A DNA stretch of 34,327 nt from positions 1-34,327 of the forward strand of contig CAYRLW010000043.1 of NCBI GenBank assembly GCA_964425215.1, written 5' to 3'. Numbering within the stretch: the stretch's first letter is position 1; the number at the start of each line of letters is the position of its first letter. Below are positions 14,438 through 22,080 of this stretch, one piece after another. This DNA comes from CAYRLW01 sp964425215. GTDB lineage: Bacteria > Spirochaetota > Spirochaetia > Treponematales > Breznakiellaceae. A model generated the notes under the pieces. It saw only the letters and a list, made by a program, of their open reading frames with translations. It was not told where the DNA came from and searched no databases. Made by a program: the position numbers and the translations under genes.

Positions 14438-15612
14438 ACGACAATCGAGTTAGCATAACCCTTCGAGACAGGGAATTTATCCTGGTAGGGACCGCCCACG
14501 TTTCTTCAGAAAGCATCGCGGAGGTAGGAGCGGTGATTAGGGAAACCGCCCCCGATAGGGTCTGCGTAGAGCTGGACCCGGGACGTTACGCCTCCATGAC
14601 CCAACAGGATAATTGGGAAAAACTGAATATCGCCAAGGTTCTTAAGGAGGGCAAGGGCTTCCTTTTAATGGCCAATATGGTTCTGTCCAGTTTTCAACGA
14701 CGATTAGGCGAAGGAATGGGCGTTAAACCGGGGGACGAAATGAAAGTGGCCATCGAAACGGCCACCGAGCTGGGGATTCCCTTTTCTCTTTGCGATCGGG
14801 AGGTGCAAACCACCCTGCGACGGGCCTGGGGACGGTGTAATTTTTGGAGTAAAAACAAACTTTTGGCGGCCCTTATTTCCAGCGCCTTTAGCACGGAAAA
14901 ACTAGACCCCCAGGAGATAGAAAACCTTAAAAATAAAAACGAGCTGGAGGGAATGATGGCCGAATTGGCCGATTATCTGCCCCCGGTCAAGGAAACCCTC
15001 ATCGATGAACGGGATCGGTACTTGGCGGCCAAAATTTGGCTCAGCGAAGGGTCCCGCGTCGTGGCGGTGATAGGGGCGGGTCACCTGGGGGGCGTGCAAG
15101 CCCACTTGGAAAAAATCGCCCAAGGCGCCGAATCCTCGGAGGTTTCCGAATTGGAAACCATTCCCCCGCCGTCCAAATTCGGTAAAGCCGCCCCGTGGAT
15201 CATCCCCGGTCTTATCGTGGCCCTTATCGCCGCGGGCTTTATCCGTTCGGGGGTCAACGTCAGCGGTATGATGCTCCTCCGGTGGATGCTCTGGAACGGA
15301 TCCCTGGCGGCCCTGGGAACCCTGATAGCCCTGGGGCATCCCCTTTCGATTTTGGTTTCCTTTTTCGGAGCCCCCATAGCCACCATCAACCCCTTTGTGG
15401 GGGTCGGCCTTTTTTCCGGCATTACCGAAGCGACCGTTCGAAAACCCCGGGTATCGGATATGGAACGCCTTTCGGAGGATATTACAAGCATCCGGGGCTT
15501 GTACCGAAACAGGGTAAGCCGGGCCTTGCTGGTCTTTTTCCTGTCCTCCATCGGAGGGGCCATAGGGAACTTTATTTCCATCCCCTTCTTAACCAGCCTG
15601 GTGGTCAAGTAG
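14434..15612 (+). CDS. TraB/PrgY (GumN-related) family membrane protein
   Basis: The 392-residue protein starts with the TraB signature ILVGTAHVSSESI, followed by CVELDPGRY. IGAGHLGGVQAHL lies near residue 215, which is the second conserved histidine-glycine motif of the family. The C-terminal third (about 250-390) holds several hydrophobic helices, so the N-terminal domain is tethered to the membrane. The founding member PrgY acts on a peptide pheromone and the fold is related to erythromycin esterase/Tiki proteases, but the role of bacterial homologues is mostly unknown. It overlaps the DHH gene by 4 bp. Its 3' end overlaps the convergent SRPBCC gene by 8 bp. Confidence 0.85.
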   Translation: MNDNRVSITLRDREFILVGTAHVSSESIAEVGAVIRETAPDRVCVELDPGRYASMTQQDNWEKLNIAKVLKEGKGFLLMANMVLSSFQRRLGEGMGVKPGDEMKVAIETATELGIPFSLCDREVQTTLRRAWGRCNFWSKNKLLAALISSAFSTEKLDPQEIENLKNKNELEGMMAELADYLPPVKETLIDERDRYLAAKIWLSEGSRVVAVIGAGHLGGVQAHLEKIAQGAESSEVSELETIPPPSKFGKAAPWIIPGLIVALIAAGFIRSGVNVSGMMLLRWMLWNGSLAALGTLIALGHPLSILVSFFGAPIATINPFVGVGLFSGITEATVRKPRVSDMERLSEDITSIRGLYRNRVSRALLVFFLSSIGGAIGNFISIPFLTSLVVK

Positions 15613-16315
15613 GGCCGGTTTTTCGCCTCCGGAGGATTTCTTTATAGATAGAGCGGAACATTCCCTCCAGTTCTCCGGGGCCCACCAAGTTCATAATCTG
15701 TATCTGCAGGGGAAAATCCTGACGAATCAGGGAAACGTTTAGGTTCCGGACTATGGTCCCCGAACCCCGGGCCGTTTCTATGGTTTCCAAAAACCAACCC
15801 CCTTCGGCGCCCCCGACGGTCCCGTCGGAGGAAAGGAGATGCCAGCGGATGGCCATCCTTTCCTCCGAATATTTTTCCACCCTAAATTGGAGCACGTACT
15901 CCGTCGGGTACCGGTACCCCAGGATATTCACTTCGTAACGGTTCCGTACGGTAAAAACCCTCCCGTCCTGGCTCGATAAAAGGGTACAACCGACCATCCG
16001 GGGCATAAACTGGGTGTAGGAAGAAAAATCAAGAAAAAGCTGGAAAAAAGAGTCCAAGGAAACGGGAAAGATCCCCAGGATATCCTGCTGGGTACGGATC
16101 CATTTTTTTCCATCCTCCGTATGGAAGCCATCGGCTTTAAAAAATATAGCTCGGGGGTTTTCCCACAGATCCCCCCGGTTCTTTGGAAAATTCCATGGAT
16201 CCCCCAGGATCGATGAACCGTACACATCCAAGCCCTCCGCAGGGGCGCTCAAAACAAAAGCCGTAGAAGCCACCAAAAGTAGCGCAAAAAGATAGAAAAA
16301 CCGTCGGCCGCTCAT
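15605..16315 (-). CDS. Exported SRPBCC/START-like protein
   Basis: The 236-residue protein has a clear signal peptide (about 1-27, RRFFYLFALLLVASTAFVLSA). A domain resembling the START/polyketide-cyclase (SRPBCC) ligand-binding fold follows: FFQLFLDFSSYTQFMPRMVGC, VRNRYEVNILGYRYP, then a C-terminal helix GELEGMFRSIYKEILRRR. Such proteins bind lipids or other hydrophobic ligands, and here it would act in the periplasm. The family call is from pattern only. The ATG at 16313-16315 has GTGGA about 6 nt upstream. The last 8 bp overlap the end of the convergent TraB-family gene, so no terminator separates them. Confidence 0.68.
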   Translation of the reverse strand: MSGRRFFYLFALLLVASTAFVLSAPAEGLDVYGSSILGDPWNFPKNRGDLWENPRAIFFKADGFHTEDGKKWIRTQQDILGIFPVSLDSFFQLFLDFSSYTQFMPRMVGCTLLSSQDGRVFTVRNRYEVNILGYRYPTEYVLQFRVEKYSEERMAIRWHLLSSDGTVGGAEGGWFLETIETARGSGTIVRNLNVSLIRQDFPLQIQIMNLVGPGELEGMFRSIYKEILRRRKTGPT

Positions 16316-16405
16316 ATATATCCACTATCGCATCACGGTCACAACTTCGCAAGGTTTTTGTTGACCCCCAGAAAAACCTAGGTTAGCATGGGGCCAGGAG
16401 GAACC

Positions 16406-16804
16406 ATGACAACGGAAAAACCACGGAACCAAGAGGATATCGATAATTCGCTGATGGAAGAGATCGCCGAGTTCAACCGGGAACGGCAACGGATAAAGGA
16501 TGTGATTGGCCGCGTCGGCGGGGTTCAGTATTCCCGGGCAGAAATGGTCGTAAACATTCTGTTTATAATCCTCGTGGTGGGTTTTTTTATCCTGGAAGCC
16601 ACGTTACACCCCTTCCCTACCACCGTTTCTGTCGAAATCGGCCTTTTCCTCGTTTCGCTTAAAATTGTATGGATGATCCACGCAAACCAAAAGTTCAATC
16701 ACTTTCTCTTTTGGATCCTTAACACGGTAGAATACCGGCTTAACGCCAACGCCAAAACCCTGGAGGATCTTCGAGAAGCGGTGGAGGAGCTTAAAAGGGG
16801 GTAA
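16406..16804 (+). CDS. Small membrane protein of unknown function
   Basis: This 132-residue protein has a charged, helical N-terminus (NSLMEEIAEFNRERQRIKDVI) and two hydrophobic segments (about 50-68 and 76-96). Its C-terminal helix is compatible with a short coiled coil (ANAKTLEDLREAVEELKRG). I do not recognise the family. The ATG at 16406 is chosen because AGGAGGA (16396-16402) sits just upstream; ATG 16388 lies before that ribosome site. A promoter-like pair TTGACC (16361-16366) and TAGCAT (16384-16389) with a 17-nt spacer fits the later start. The last 14 bp overlap the 3' end of the convergent tonB gene. Confidence 0.7.
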   Translation: MTTEKPRNQEDIDNSLMEEIAEFNRERQRIKDVIGRVGGVQYSRAEMVVNILFIILVVGFFILEATLHPFPTTVSVEIGLFLVSLKIVWMIHANQKFNHFLFWILNTVEYRLNANAKTLEDLREAVEELKRG

Positions 16805-17798
16805 GGACGTACCGAACCTGGATGAGCATGGTTTCATTCCCCCCCAGGTCCGGGACTTCGGATAGGGGAAAGAGGGTCTCCACCAGAGTTTTGGCCGCCC
16901 GATCTAAAATCGAACTTTGGGAACTTTGCCCCAGCGTAAGGGAAAGGAGCTTTCCCTCGGGGGATACCACGATCCTCAGGCCCACCACCCCTTGTATATT
17001 CCTCTGCTTCGCCAGGGGCGGGTAGCTTAGCCGTTCCTGAATCAGTCGGTTTAAAATCCCGTACAAGGCATCCCGGGAACGTTCCTGGGATGCGGGCTGT
17101 CCCTCCCCACGTTGAACCGACCGCTCCGCCGTGGCCGATAATCCGGAAGAGCCGGAGGTTAATGAAGCGGACAACGGATCGGTCATCGATACGGCCGGAC
17201 CTCCGGCCTGTTCTGTCCTTCCTGTTTCGGAGGAAGGCGCCGATATCGAAGTCAAAGTGGCCCCCGACGGCAAGGTTGAAGGTAGCGCCGATGGGTGATT
17301 GGATACGTTTTCCGTCGAATGCTCTGCCACCGGCGAACGCTCCGGCAAACCCGGAAACGTTTCTTCCGCCCGCGGTATACCGGCGGACTCTACCGCGGCC
17401 GCCACGGTCGGAGCCACTACCGATAGATTCGCTGGATTGATAACGGGTTCCGGCGACGCAGAGGCCGGCGACGCAGGCGCCGCTGACGCGGTGGCCAGTG
17501 ACGTCGCGGGCGAGGACGTCGAAGCCGCTGACGCAGGAGTCGCTGACGCAGGAGTCGCCGACGTCAAGGTCGATGAGGCGGGAACCGATAACCTAGGAGC
17601 CGGCGGCGCGGAGGGCTGGGCACTCCCGGGGGGATCTTCCAGGGTAAGCACCAGGACCGACGGCTCTACGGTTACGGCGGAAGGGCGCGAGCGGCCCAGG
17701 CTAAGGTAGCCCAGGGCCCACAGACCGGCGTCCAAGGCCAGGGCAAGGAGGATAGCCCCCCGCAGTCGGCGCCGGTCCGGGGCTAGGCTGTATTCCAT
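16791..17798 (-). CDS. tonB: TonB-like energy transducer with repeat-encoded periplasmic linker
   Basis: The 335-residue protein has the TonB layout. A single membrane helix (about 13-33, GAILLALALDAGLWALGYL) comes first. A long Ala/Ser/Pro/Thr-rich periplasmic linker (about 50-240) and a C-terminal TonB domain (about 245-335, LIQERLSYPPLAKQRNIQGV, then LRIVVSPEGKL) follow. TonB passes proton-motive energy from ExbBD to outer-membrane receptors; no exbB or exbD lies in the window. The ATG overlaps the receptor stop by one base (TGATG), so this TonB is co-expressed with that receptor and should be under the same B12 control. Part of the linker is encoded by a 15-bp tandem repeat (17450-17614). 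Confidence 0.85.
   Translation of the reverse strand: MEYSLAPDRRRLRGAILLALALDAGLWALGYLSLGRSRPSAVTVEPSVLVLTLEDPPGSAQPSAPPAPRLSVPASSTLTSATPASATPASAASTSSPATSLATASAAPASPASASPEPVINPANLSVVAPTVAAAVESAGIPRAEETFPGLPERSPVAEHSTENVSNHPSALPSTLPSGATLTSISAPSSETGRTEQAGGPAVSMTDPLSASLTSGSSGLSATAERSVQRGEGQPASQERSRDALYGILNRLIQERLSYPPLAKQRNIQGVVGLRIVVSPEGKLLSLTLGQSSQSSILDRAAKTLVETLFPLSEVPDLGGNETMLIQVRYVLTPF
17450..17614. repeat. Eleven-unit degenerate 15-bp tandem repeat inside tonB
   Basis: Eleven consecutive 15-bp units on the plus strand have a consensus near CCGCTGACGCAGGAG. Two neighbouring units (17526-17555) are almost identical. Because 15 bp is five codons, the array encodes a pentapeptide repeat such as ATPAS-ATPAS in the TonB linker. 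The outer units are more diverged. Confidence 0.8.
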
Positions 17799-19792
17799 CA
17801 GTAACGATATTCCGCCTGGAGGCTAAGGGAACGGCCGTCGGCGGGATAATAAGCCGATCCAGTCCAACTGTTCCAGTACGCCGTTGGCGCGTAATGGGTA
17901 TCCAAAAGGTTTTTCACGGTTCCCTGGATTATGAACCGGGAATCCTGGCTTCCCAGGGCCCACCGAATTTGGGCGCCGTAGACCGTGTAGGGGGCGATTT
18001 TTTCCTGGGTATTAGCCGTATCGCCGCCCTGGAACGCGTCGCTGTGGTACTCCGCCGTGGAGCTCAGTCGAAGGTCTGCGGGGAGCGTTAGGGATAGCTC
18101 GGCGGTAACGCTGTGGGCTGGGACCAGGGGTATAAGCTTCCCGTTATTCGGTCCCGCGGTAAATTGGGCGTCCACGTAAGCGTAGGTACCCGTCAGCTCC
18201 AGGAAGGTTATCGGTTTAACCGTTACGGACAGGTTCGTTCCCACCCTCCGTGTCTGGTCCAGGTTTTCGTTATGATTCGTGATCGAATTAAAGGCGATTT
18301 CGTCCCGTAGTTCCATCAGGTACAGGTTTCCAGAAAAGGACAGACCTTTGGCCCACAGGACCGACAGCCCCCCCTCGGCGTTGTACCCCGTCTCGGGCTT
18401 TAGGTTCGTGTTAAAATAGGGAGTACCAAAAAGGATTTCCGCCTGTTCGTCCACAAAGGGGTAGCGGAACAGGGTCCCGTATTTGGCGTAGACCTTTACC
18501 GGTTCCCAGGGGCGGTACGTCAGCCCCCCGTCGTAGACCAGGGCGTTGTGGTACATCGACGTATCCACCGTGCCGCTTTGGCTCTTGGCGCCCAAAAGGG
18601 CCCCGTCGTAGCGCAGTCCCCCGTTAACAAACAAATTTTTTAAAATGTCCAGTTTTACGGTAAGGTAGGGAGCTCCGGAGAATTCCCAGTAACTGGCCGT
18701 GTTGGTTTTGGTGGTCCGCTGGACGTCCGAATAGGTATCCAAATTTATAGAAGCCCCGTACAAATCCGCCCCGCCGACGAACCTCAGGGGCAGATTGGCC
18801 AGGGTAAGGGCGGCGGTAACCTTAGGCCGCAGTTCCCCGGTCTGGGTGAACCGGTCGGTATAGCTAGACCAGGAAGCGGTGTCGTTAGAAAGGAATTTCG
18901 CCGTATAATCGACGGGAGCTTCCAGCTGGAGTCGGTCCGAGGGAACCCATTGCAACCCCGCACCGCCGGAAAAGTCCCGCTCCCGGCCTTCGTCTGCCCA
19001 GTTGGTCGCCTGGGTGGGATCGGCGTCGAATTGGGCTTTGGTAAGAGAGCCGGGAAGTTGGTACGAAAGATCGGCCAAACTGCCGTGCAGGTCCATAGCC
19101 AGGGAAGGGGCCAGGTTTACCGTGGCCTGTACCGTGGCATTGGTGGTCTGATTCTCCTGCCGCTTCCGGTACCCCTGGGATCCCGTGTGTTCGGCGCTGA
19201 CGGAAAAACTACCCCAATCGGCAGTCCCCTGATGGGAAAAGGACTGTTGGTTGGTAAAGAAGCTTCCCACCGAACCGGCAATCCGACTGGCACCCTTGGA
19301 ATAATCCTTTTTGGTAATGATATTGATAACCCCGCCCACGGCATTGTTGCCGTATTCCACCGAAGCGGTTCCATCCAGGACCTCTATCCGCTGGATCTGT
19401 GATAGGGGTACGGCGTTCCAATTTATTCCCTGCATATCCGGGTTGTTAAGCCGTTTCCCGTCCACCAGGACCAGGACCCGGCCAAAGGAATTTTCCCCAA
19501 AGCCCCGCATGGAAACCTGCTCGGTTCCCGCGCCGGACATGGCGGTGGTAAAGTGTACCCCCGGCAGAGTCCGCAGGACCTCCACCACCGACGTGGCGCC
19601 GGAGGCGGCGATCTCCTCGGCGCTAATAACGCGGACTTGGGAGCTTACCGAAAGGGTGTCATCGGGAGTTCGGGTAGCGGTAACCGTGACCGCCAAGACC
19701 GAATCCTCCTGGGCTCCCGCCAGCGCCGCGGCGCCGAACATCAGCACCACGGACAAACCTTTTAGGGAGCGAAAAAGAGAAGCGTACGACAT
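17798..19792 (-). CDS. btuB: TonB-dependent outer-membrane receptor, probably for cobalamin
   Basis: The 664-residue protein has a signal peptide (about 1-27, ending AGAQ) and a TonB-box-like segment DSVLAVTVTATRTPD. The plug domain (about 40-160) contains VRVISAEEIAASGA, VSMRGFGENSFGRVLVLVDGKRL and NNAVGGVINIITKK. A beta-barrel follows, ending in alternating residues with an aromatic C-terminus (SLQAEYRY). The family imports siderophores, B12 and other scarce ligands. A cobalamin riboswitch lies in its leader, which makes B12 or a related corrinoid the likely cargo. The start ATG has AGGAGG 5 nt upstream, partly inside a possible masking hairpin. tonB follows with a 1-bp overlap. No btuFCD genes are in the window. 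Confidence 0.87.
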   Translation of the reverse strand: MSYASLFRSLKGLSVVLMFGAAALAGAQEDSVLAVTVTATRTPDDTLSVSSQVRVISAEEIAASGATSVVEVLRTLPGVHFTTAMSGAGTEQVSMRGFGENSFGRVLVLVDGKRLNNPDMQGINWNAVPLSQIQRIEVLDGTASVEYGNNAVGGVINIITKKDYSKGASRIAGSVGSFFTNQQSFSHQGTADWGSFSVSAEHTGSQGYRKRQENQTTNATVQATVNLAPSLAMDLHGSLADLSYQLPGSLTKAQFDADPTQATNWADEGRERDFSGGAGLQWVPSDRLQLEAPVDYTAKFLSNDTASWSSYTDRFTQTGELRPKVTAALTLANLPLRFVGGADLYGASINLDTYSDVQRTTKTNTASYWEFSGAPYLTVKLDILKNLFVNGGLRYDGALLGAKSQSGTVDTSMYHNALVYDGGLTYRPWEPVKVYAKYGTLFRYPFVDEQAEILFGTPYFNTNLKPETGYNAEGGLSVLWAKGLSFSGNLYLMELRDEIAFNSITNHNENLDQTRRVGTNLSVTVKPITFLELTGTYAYVDAQFTAGPNNGKLIPLVPAHSVTAELSLTLPADLRLSSTAEYHSDAFQGGDTANTQEKIAPYTVYGAQIRWALGSQDSRFIIQGTVKNLLDTHYAPTAYWNSWTGSAYYPADGRSLSLQAEYRY

Positions 19793-19827
19793 AGGGTCCT
19801 CCTCGGGACAAAAGACCGCCGGACCCT
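19793..19827 (-). promoter_or_regulatory. Hairpin that can mask the receptor ribosome site
   Basis: AGGGTCC (19821-19827 on the minus strand) pairs perfectly over 7 bp with GGACCCT (19793-19799), which directly precedes the ATG. The AGGAGG ribosome site (19798-19803) is partly in the stem and partly in the loop. This suggests translational control by the upstream riboswitch. Confidence 0.5.
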
Positions 19828-19922
19828 AGGGATATCCAAACTGGATGGGGGAAAAAGTTGCGGAAAGACACTGATCGATCTTCGATGCGCTCCCCGGAGC
19901 CCTTCCCCGAGGGTCTCGGCGA

Positions 19923-20121
19923 CCTGATCAGGACCGTCTCCCGGCTTCCGGATCATGTTACTTCCAGCGTCTTCTCATCCCCGTCCGGGGCGCCGTATGG
20001 CTCCAGACGGGAACAATGACCCAAACCTGACGCTCCTACGCGCCAGGCCTGCTGGTTTCATCCCCGGTTACGGTGGCGGGACCGCTGTGGAGTTTCACCA
20101 CATTCCAAAATCCCGATCAAG
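19923..20121 (-). ncRNA. Cobalamin (B12) riboswitch
   Basis: The minus strand carries the conserved core of the cobalamin riboswitch: GGAATGTGGTGAAACTCC, then CGGTCCCGCCACCGTAAC around 20066-20085. Near the 3' end is the B12-box-like AAGCCGGGAGACGG (box at 19934-19945). CTTGATC (20115-20121) and GATCAGG (19923-19929) can pair over 7 bp as the closing P1 stem. In this class adenosyl- or other cobalamins usually repress expression. It lies about 130 nt upstream of the receptor start and just after a consensus -35 promoter. Confidence 0.9.
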
Positions 20122-20132
20122 TGTATGCTCCG

Positions 20133-20161
20133 ATACTAAGTCGTTGCCGATTTCCTGTCAA
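20133..20161 (-). promoter_or_regulatory. Promoter of the riboswitch-btuB-tonB unit
   Basis: TTGACA (20156-20161, perfect), a 17-nt spacer, and TAGTAT (20133-20138, 4 of 6). Transcription would begin near 20126, about 5 nt before the riboswitch P1 stem. Confidence 0.6.
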
Positions 20162-20267
20162 TGGAGAATATTTTGGAAATATGGCTTAAAATTGGACGGT
20201 CCCCGAGAAATAAGGGTTAAGAGGAGAGAAGGAACACTATCCTGAGCCCTTTTATCAACATATATAA

Positions 20268-20302
20268 GGCTCTTTCAAAACTCCCTAAGTTTTGAAAAAG
20301 CC
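20268..20302. repeat. Hairpin repeat family A, copy 2
   Basis: 15-bp arms (GGCTCTTTCAAAACT and AGTTTTGAAAAAGCC) with one mismatch and loop CCCTA. It matches the reverse complement of 9249-9279. It lies 3' of the SAM hydroxide adenosyltransferase gene and before the B12 unit. Confidence 0.7.
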
Positions 20303-20360
20303 TCCCTTGTATAGCTTTTACTTCCTTCCAGTCCTGGGCTACGATGACCACAGCTTCGAG

Positions 20361-20396
20361 GGGGTAGGATGGGCATACCTCTGCCCATCCGTCCCC
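20361..20396 (-). terminator. Strong GC-rich hairpin after the SAM hydrolase gene
   Basis: GGATGGGCA (20367-20375) pairs perfectly with TGCCCATCC (20382-20390). Four more G-C pairs (20361-20364 with 20393-20396) follow a 2-nt internal loop. It touches the stop codon of the SAM hydroxide adenosyltransferase. There is no U-run, so it may protect or pause the 3' end and need not terminate on its own. Confidence 0.5.
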
Positions 20397-21253
20397 TATT
20401 CGTAAATTATCCGGGGAGCCCGGCGGACAGAAATTTTCCACGATAGCCCGGTCCCTATGTTGTAGGCCCGGGCAAAGGAACCCTGGTTAATCGCCACGGC
20501 CACATTGAGCAGGGAGTTGATGTACACCAGGGGTTCTCCCACGTTTACCTCGGCGAAGGACCGGCCAAAGGTCATGGTATTCCGGTACACTTCCCGTGTA
20601 TCGTTGCGGATGGAGACCTCCACCCGCCCGCCGTAGCCAATCCCCAGGGCTTCGAAGAGGTCGTGGGGAATGTTGGACCAGAGGCTTCCAAACCGGACGT
20701 CCAGGGCGTCGATGGTCCCCGAAACCACGTCCCCTTCCCGGACTGCGGGGACCAGGGGCAACTCCACCAGGGTTTCCGGATCCACTTCGCCGCCCACGTC
20801 GGCGGGGGCGATAAGGGAAGCGGCTAACCGGGCCCCCGTGTAGGCGTACACGTCCCGGCCGTGAAAGGTATAGGAAAGCTCGGACCCCGAAAGACGATTG
20901 ACCTCCTCCCGCAATTCCCAGGCCCGGCGAAGCCCCACGTATTTTTTTACGTGGGTTACCGTCCCGTTATCCGGGGTAACGATGAGCTGACCGTTTTTAG
21001 TTTGAACGACGATACTTCGCCGGGAGCTTCCCACCCCCGGATCGACCACCGAAACGAATACCGTACCCTCGGGCCAATAGGCTACCGTTTGAACCAGCCG
21101 GTAGGAGGCTTCCCAGAGGTTATAGGGGGGAATATCGTGGGTTAGATCGTAGATTTTAAGGTCGGGACCAACCTTTAAAGCCACCCCGTACATGGCCGAA
21201 ACGGCGCCGTCGGACAGGCCAAAATCGCTTTGAAAAACTAAGGGAAAACTCAT
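20396..21253 (-). CDS. S-adenosyl-L-methionine hydroxide adenosyltransferase (SAM hydrolase, DUF62 family)
   Basis: The 285-residue length fits the family. Motifs include FQSDFGLSDGAVSAMYGV (7-24), DLTHDIPPYNLWEASY, VVDPGVGSSRRSI (fluorinase/SAM hydrolase active-site region), PDNGTVT and FHGRDVYAYTGA. Family members use water to split SAM into adenosine and methionine; the related fluorinases and chlorinases use halide. The fluorinase-specific loop is not apparent, so hydrolase is preferred. The ATG overlaps the permease stop by 4 bp (ATGA), so it is the third gene of a binding protein-permease-SAM hydrolase operon. That context suggests work on the transported compound or on a product of its metabolism. 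Confidence 0.9.
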   Translation of the reverse strand: MSFPLVFQSDFGLSDGAVSAMYGVALKVGPDLKIYDLTHDIPPYNLWEASYRLVQTVAYWPEGTVFVSVVDPGVGSSRRSIVVQTKNGQLIVTPDNGTVTHVKKYVGLRRAWELREEVNRLSGSELSYTFHGRDVYAYTGARLAASLIAPADVGGEVDPETLVELPLVPAVREGDVVSGTIDALDVRFGSLWSNIPHDLFEALGIGYGGRVEVSIRNDTREVYRNTMTFGRSFAEVNVGEPLVYINSLLNVAVAINQGSFARAYNIGTGLSWKISVRRAPRIIYE

Positions 21254-22080
21254 GGGCTATTCCTCTTTTTTAATCGACGTTCCAGGGCCCGTACGGCCAG
21301 GGAAAGGGAAACGGTGATGCACAAATAGAAAAAGGCCACCGCATTGTAGGTTTCAAAAAACTTAAAGGTCGAAGCGGCGTACACCTTTCCCAGCTGGGTA
21401 ATATCCTGAACCCCCAAAACGGAAACCAGGGACGAATCTTTTACCATGGCCACAAACTCGTTGGCCAGGGCGGGCAGGACGTTCCGAATCGCCTGGGGCA
21501 GGACGATACGCCGCAGGGTTTGCCCCCGGGTAAGCCCCAGGGCGTAGGCCGCCTCCACTTGCCCCTTGGGGACGCTTTCGATGCCCGCCCGAAATATTTC
21601 GGCGATAAAGGCCCCGTACCCCAGGGTTAACGCCAGGACCGCCCGGGTGACAAAATCAAAGGATCGGCCCTGAAAAGGGGCCATCCAATGGGCCGCGATA
21701 AGGGGGGAAAAGAGAAAGTTTAAGGTCCCCGCCAGGGCTGGGGTTCCCACAAAGGCGATATAATAGAGGATCACCAACATGGGTAAACCCCGGACCAGCT
21801 CGATGTAAAAGGTGGCCAATTCCCGGAGGGGACGCAGGGGGGACGAACGGAACATCCCCAGCACCAGACCGAATAACAGCGAAGCGGCGTAGGCGATCAG
21901 GGCCACCGTGACGGTTACCCCCACCCCATGGACCACTGCGGCAAAAATAACGCGAGTATCCGGGGAAAGAAGGGCCGAGACAAGCCCTAAAAGGCCAAGG
22001 GAGACCATCAGGGCCAACCACCAGGGAAAGGTTTTTAACCACCCGTCCCCGCTTTGGCCCTTCGAATCGGAATACCTCAC
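21250..22080 (-). CDS. Polar amino acid-type ABC transporter permease
   Basis: The 276-residue protein has an N-terminal helix and about four more hydrophobic segments. It carries the HisM/GlnP-type pattern, including FYIELVRGLPMLVILYYIAF and the cytoplasmic EAA loop EAAYALGLTRGQTLRRIVLPQAI that contacts the ATPase. The family imports polar amino acids and related small molecules. The start is GTG (22078-22080), overlapping the binding-protein stop as GTGA. No ATP-binding subunit is encoded in the operon, so an ATPase from elsewhere must serve it. The substrate is not readable; methionine, SAM or another amino acid are possibilities given the SAM hydrolase next to it. Confidence 0.92.
   Translation of the reverse strand: MRYSDSKGQSGDGWLKTFPWWLALMVSLGLLGLVSALLSPDTRVIFAAVVHGVGVTVTVALIAYAASLLFGLVLGMFRSSPLRPLRELATFYIELVRGLPMLVILYYIAFVGTPALAGTLNFLFSPLIAAHWMAPFQGRSFDFVTRAVLALTLGYGAFIAEIFRAGIESVPKGQVEAAYALGLTRGQTLRRIVLPQAIRNVLPALANEFVAMVKDSSLVSVLGVQDITQLGKVYAASTFKFFETYNAVAFFYLCITVSLSLAVRALERRLKKRNSP

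Noticed and set aside
14083..15608. Reverse-strand frames opposite the DHH and TraB genes
   Set aside because: They are coding shadows; the plus-strand genes have family motifs, ribosome sites and a 4-bp coupled overlap.
19955..20245. 96-codon plus-strand frame
   Set aside because: It is antisense to the cobalamin riboswitch, whose conserved RNA sequence explains this stretch.
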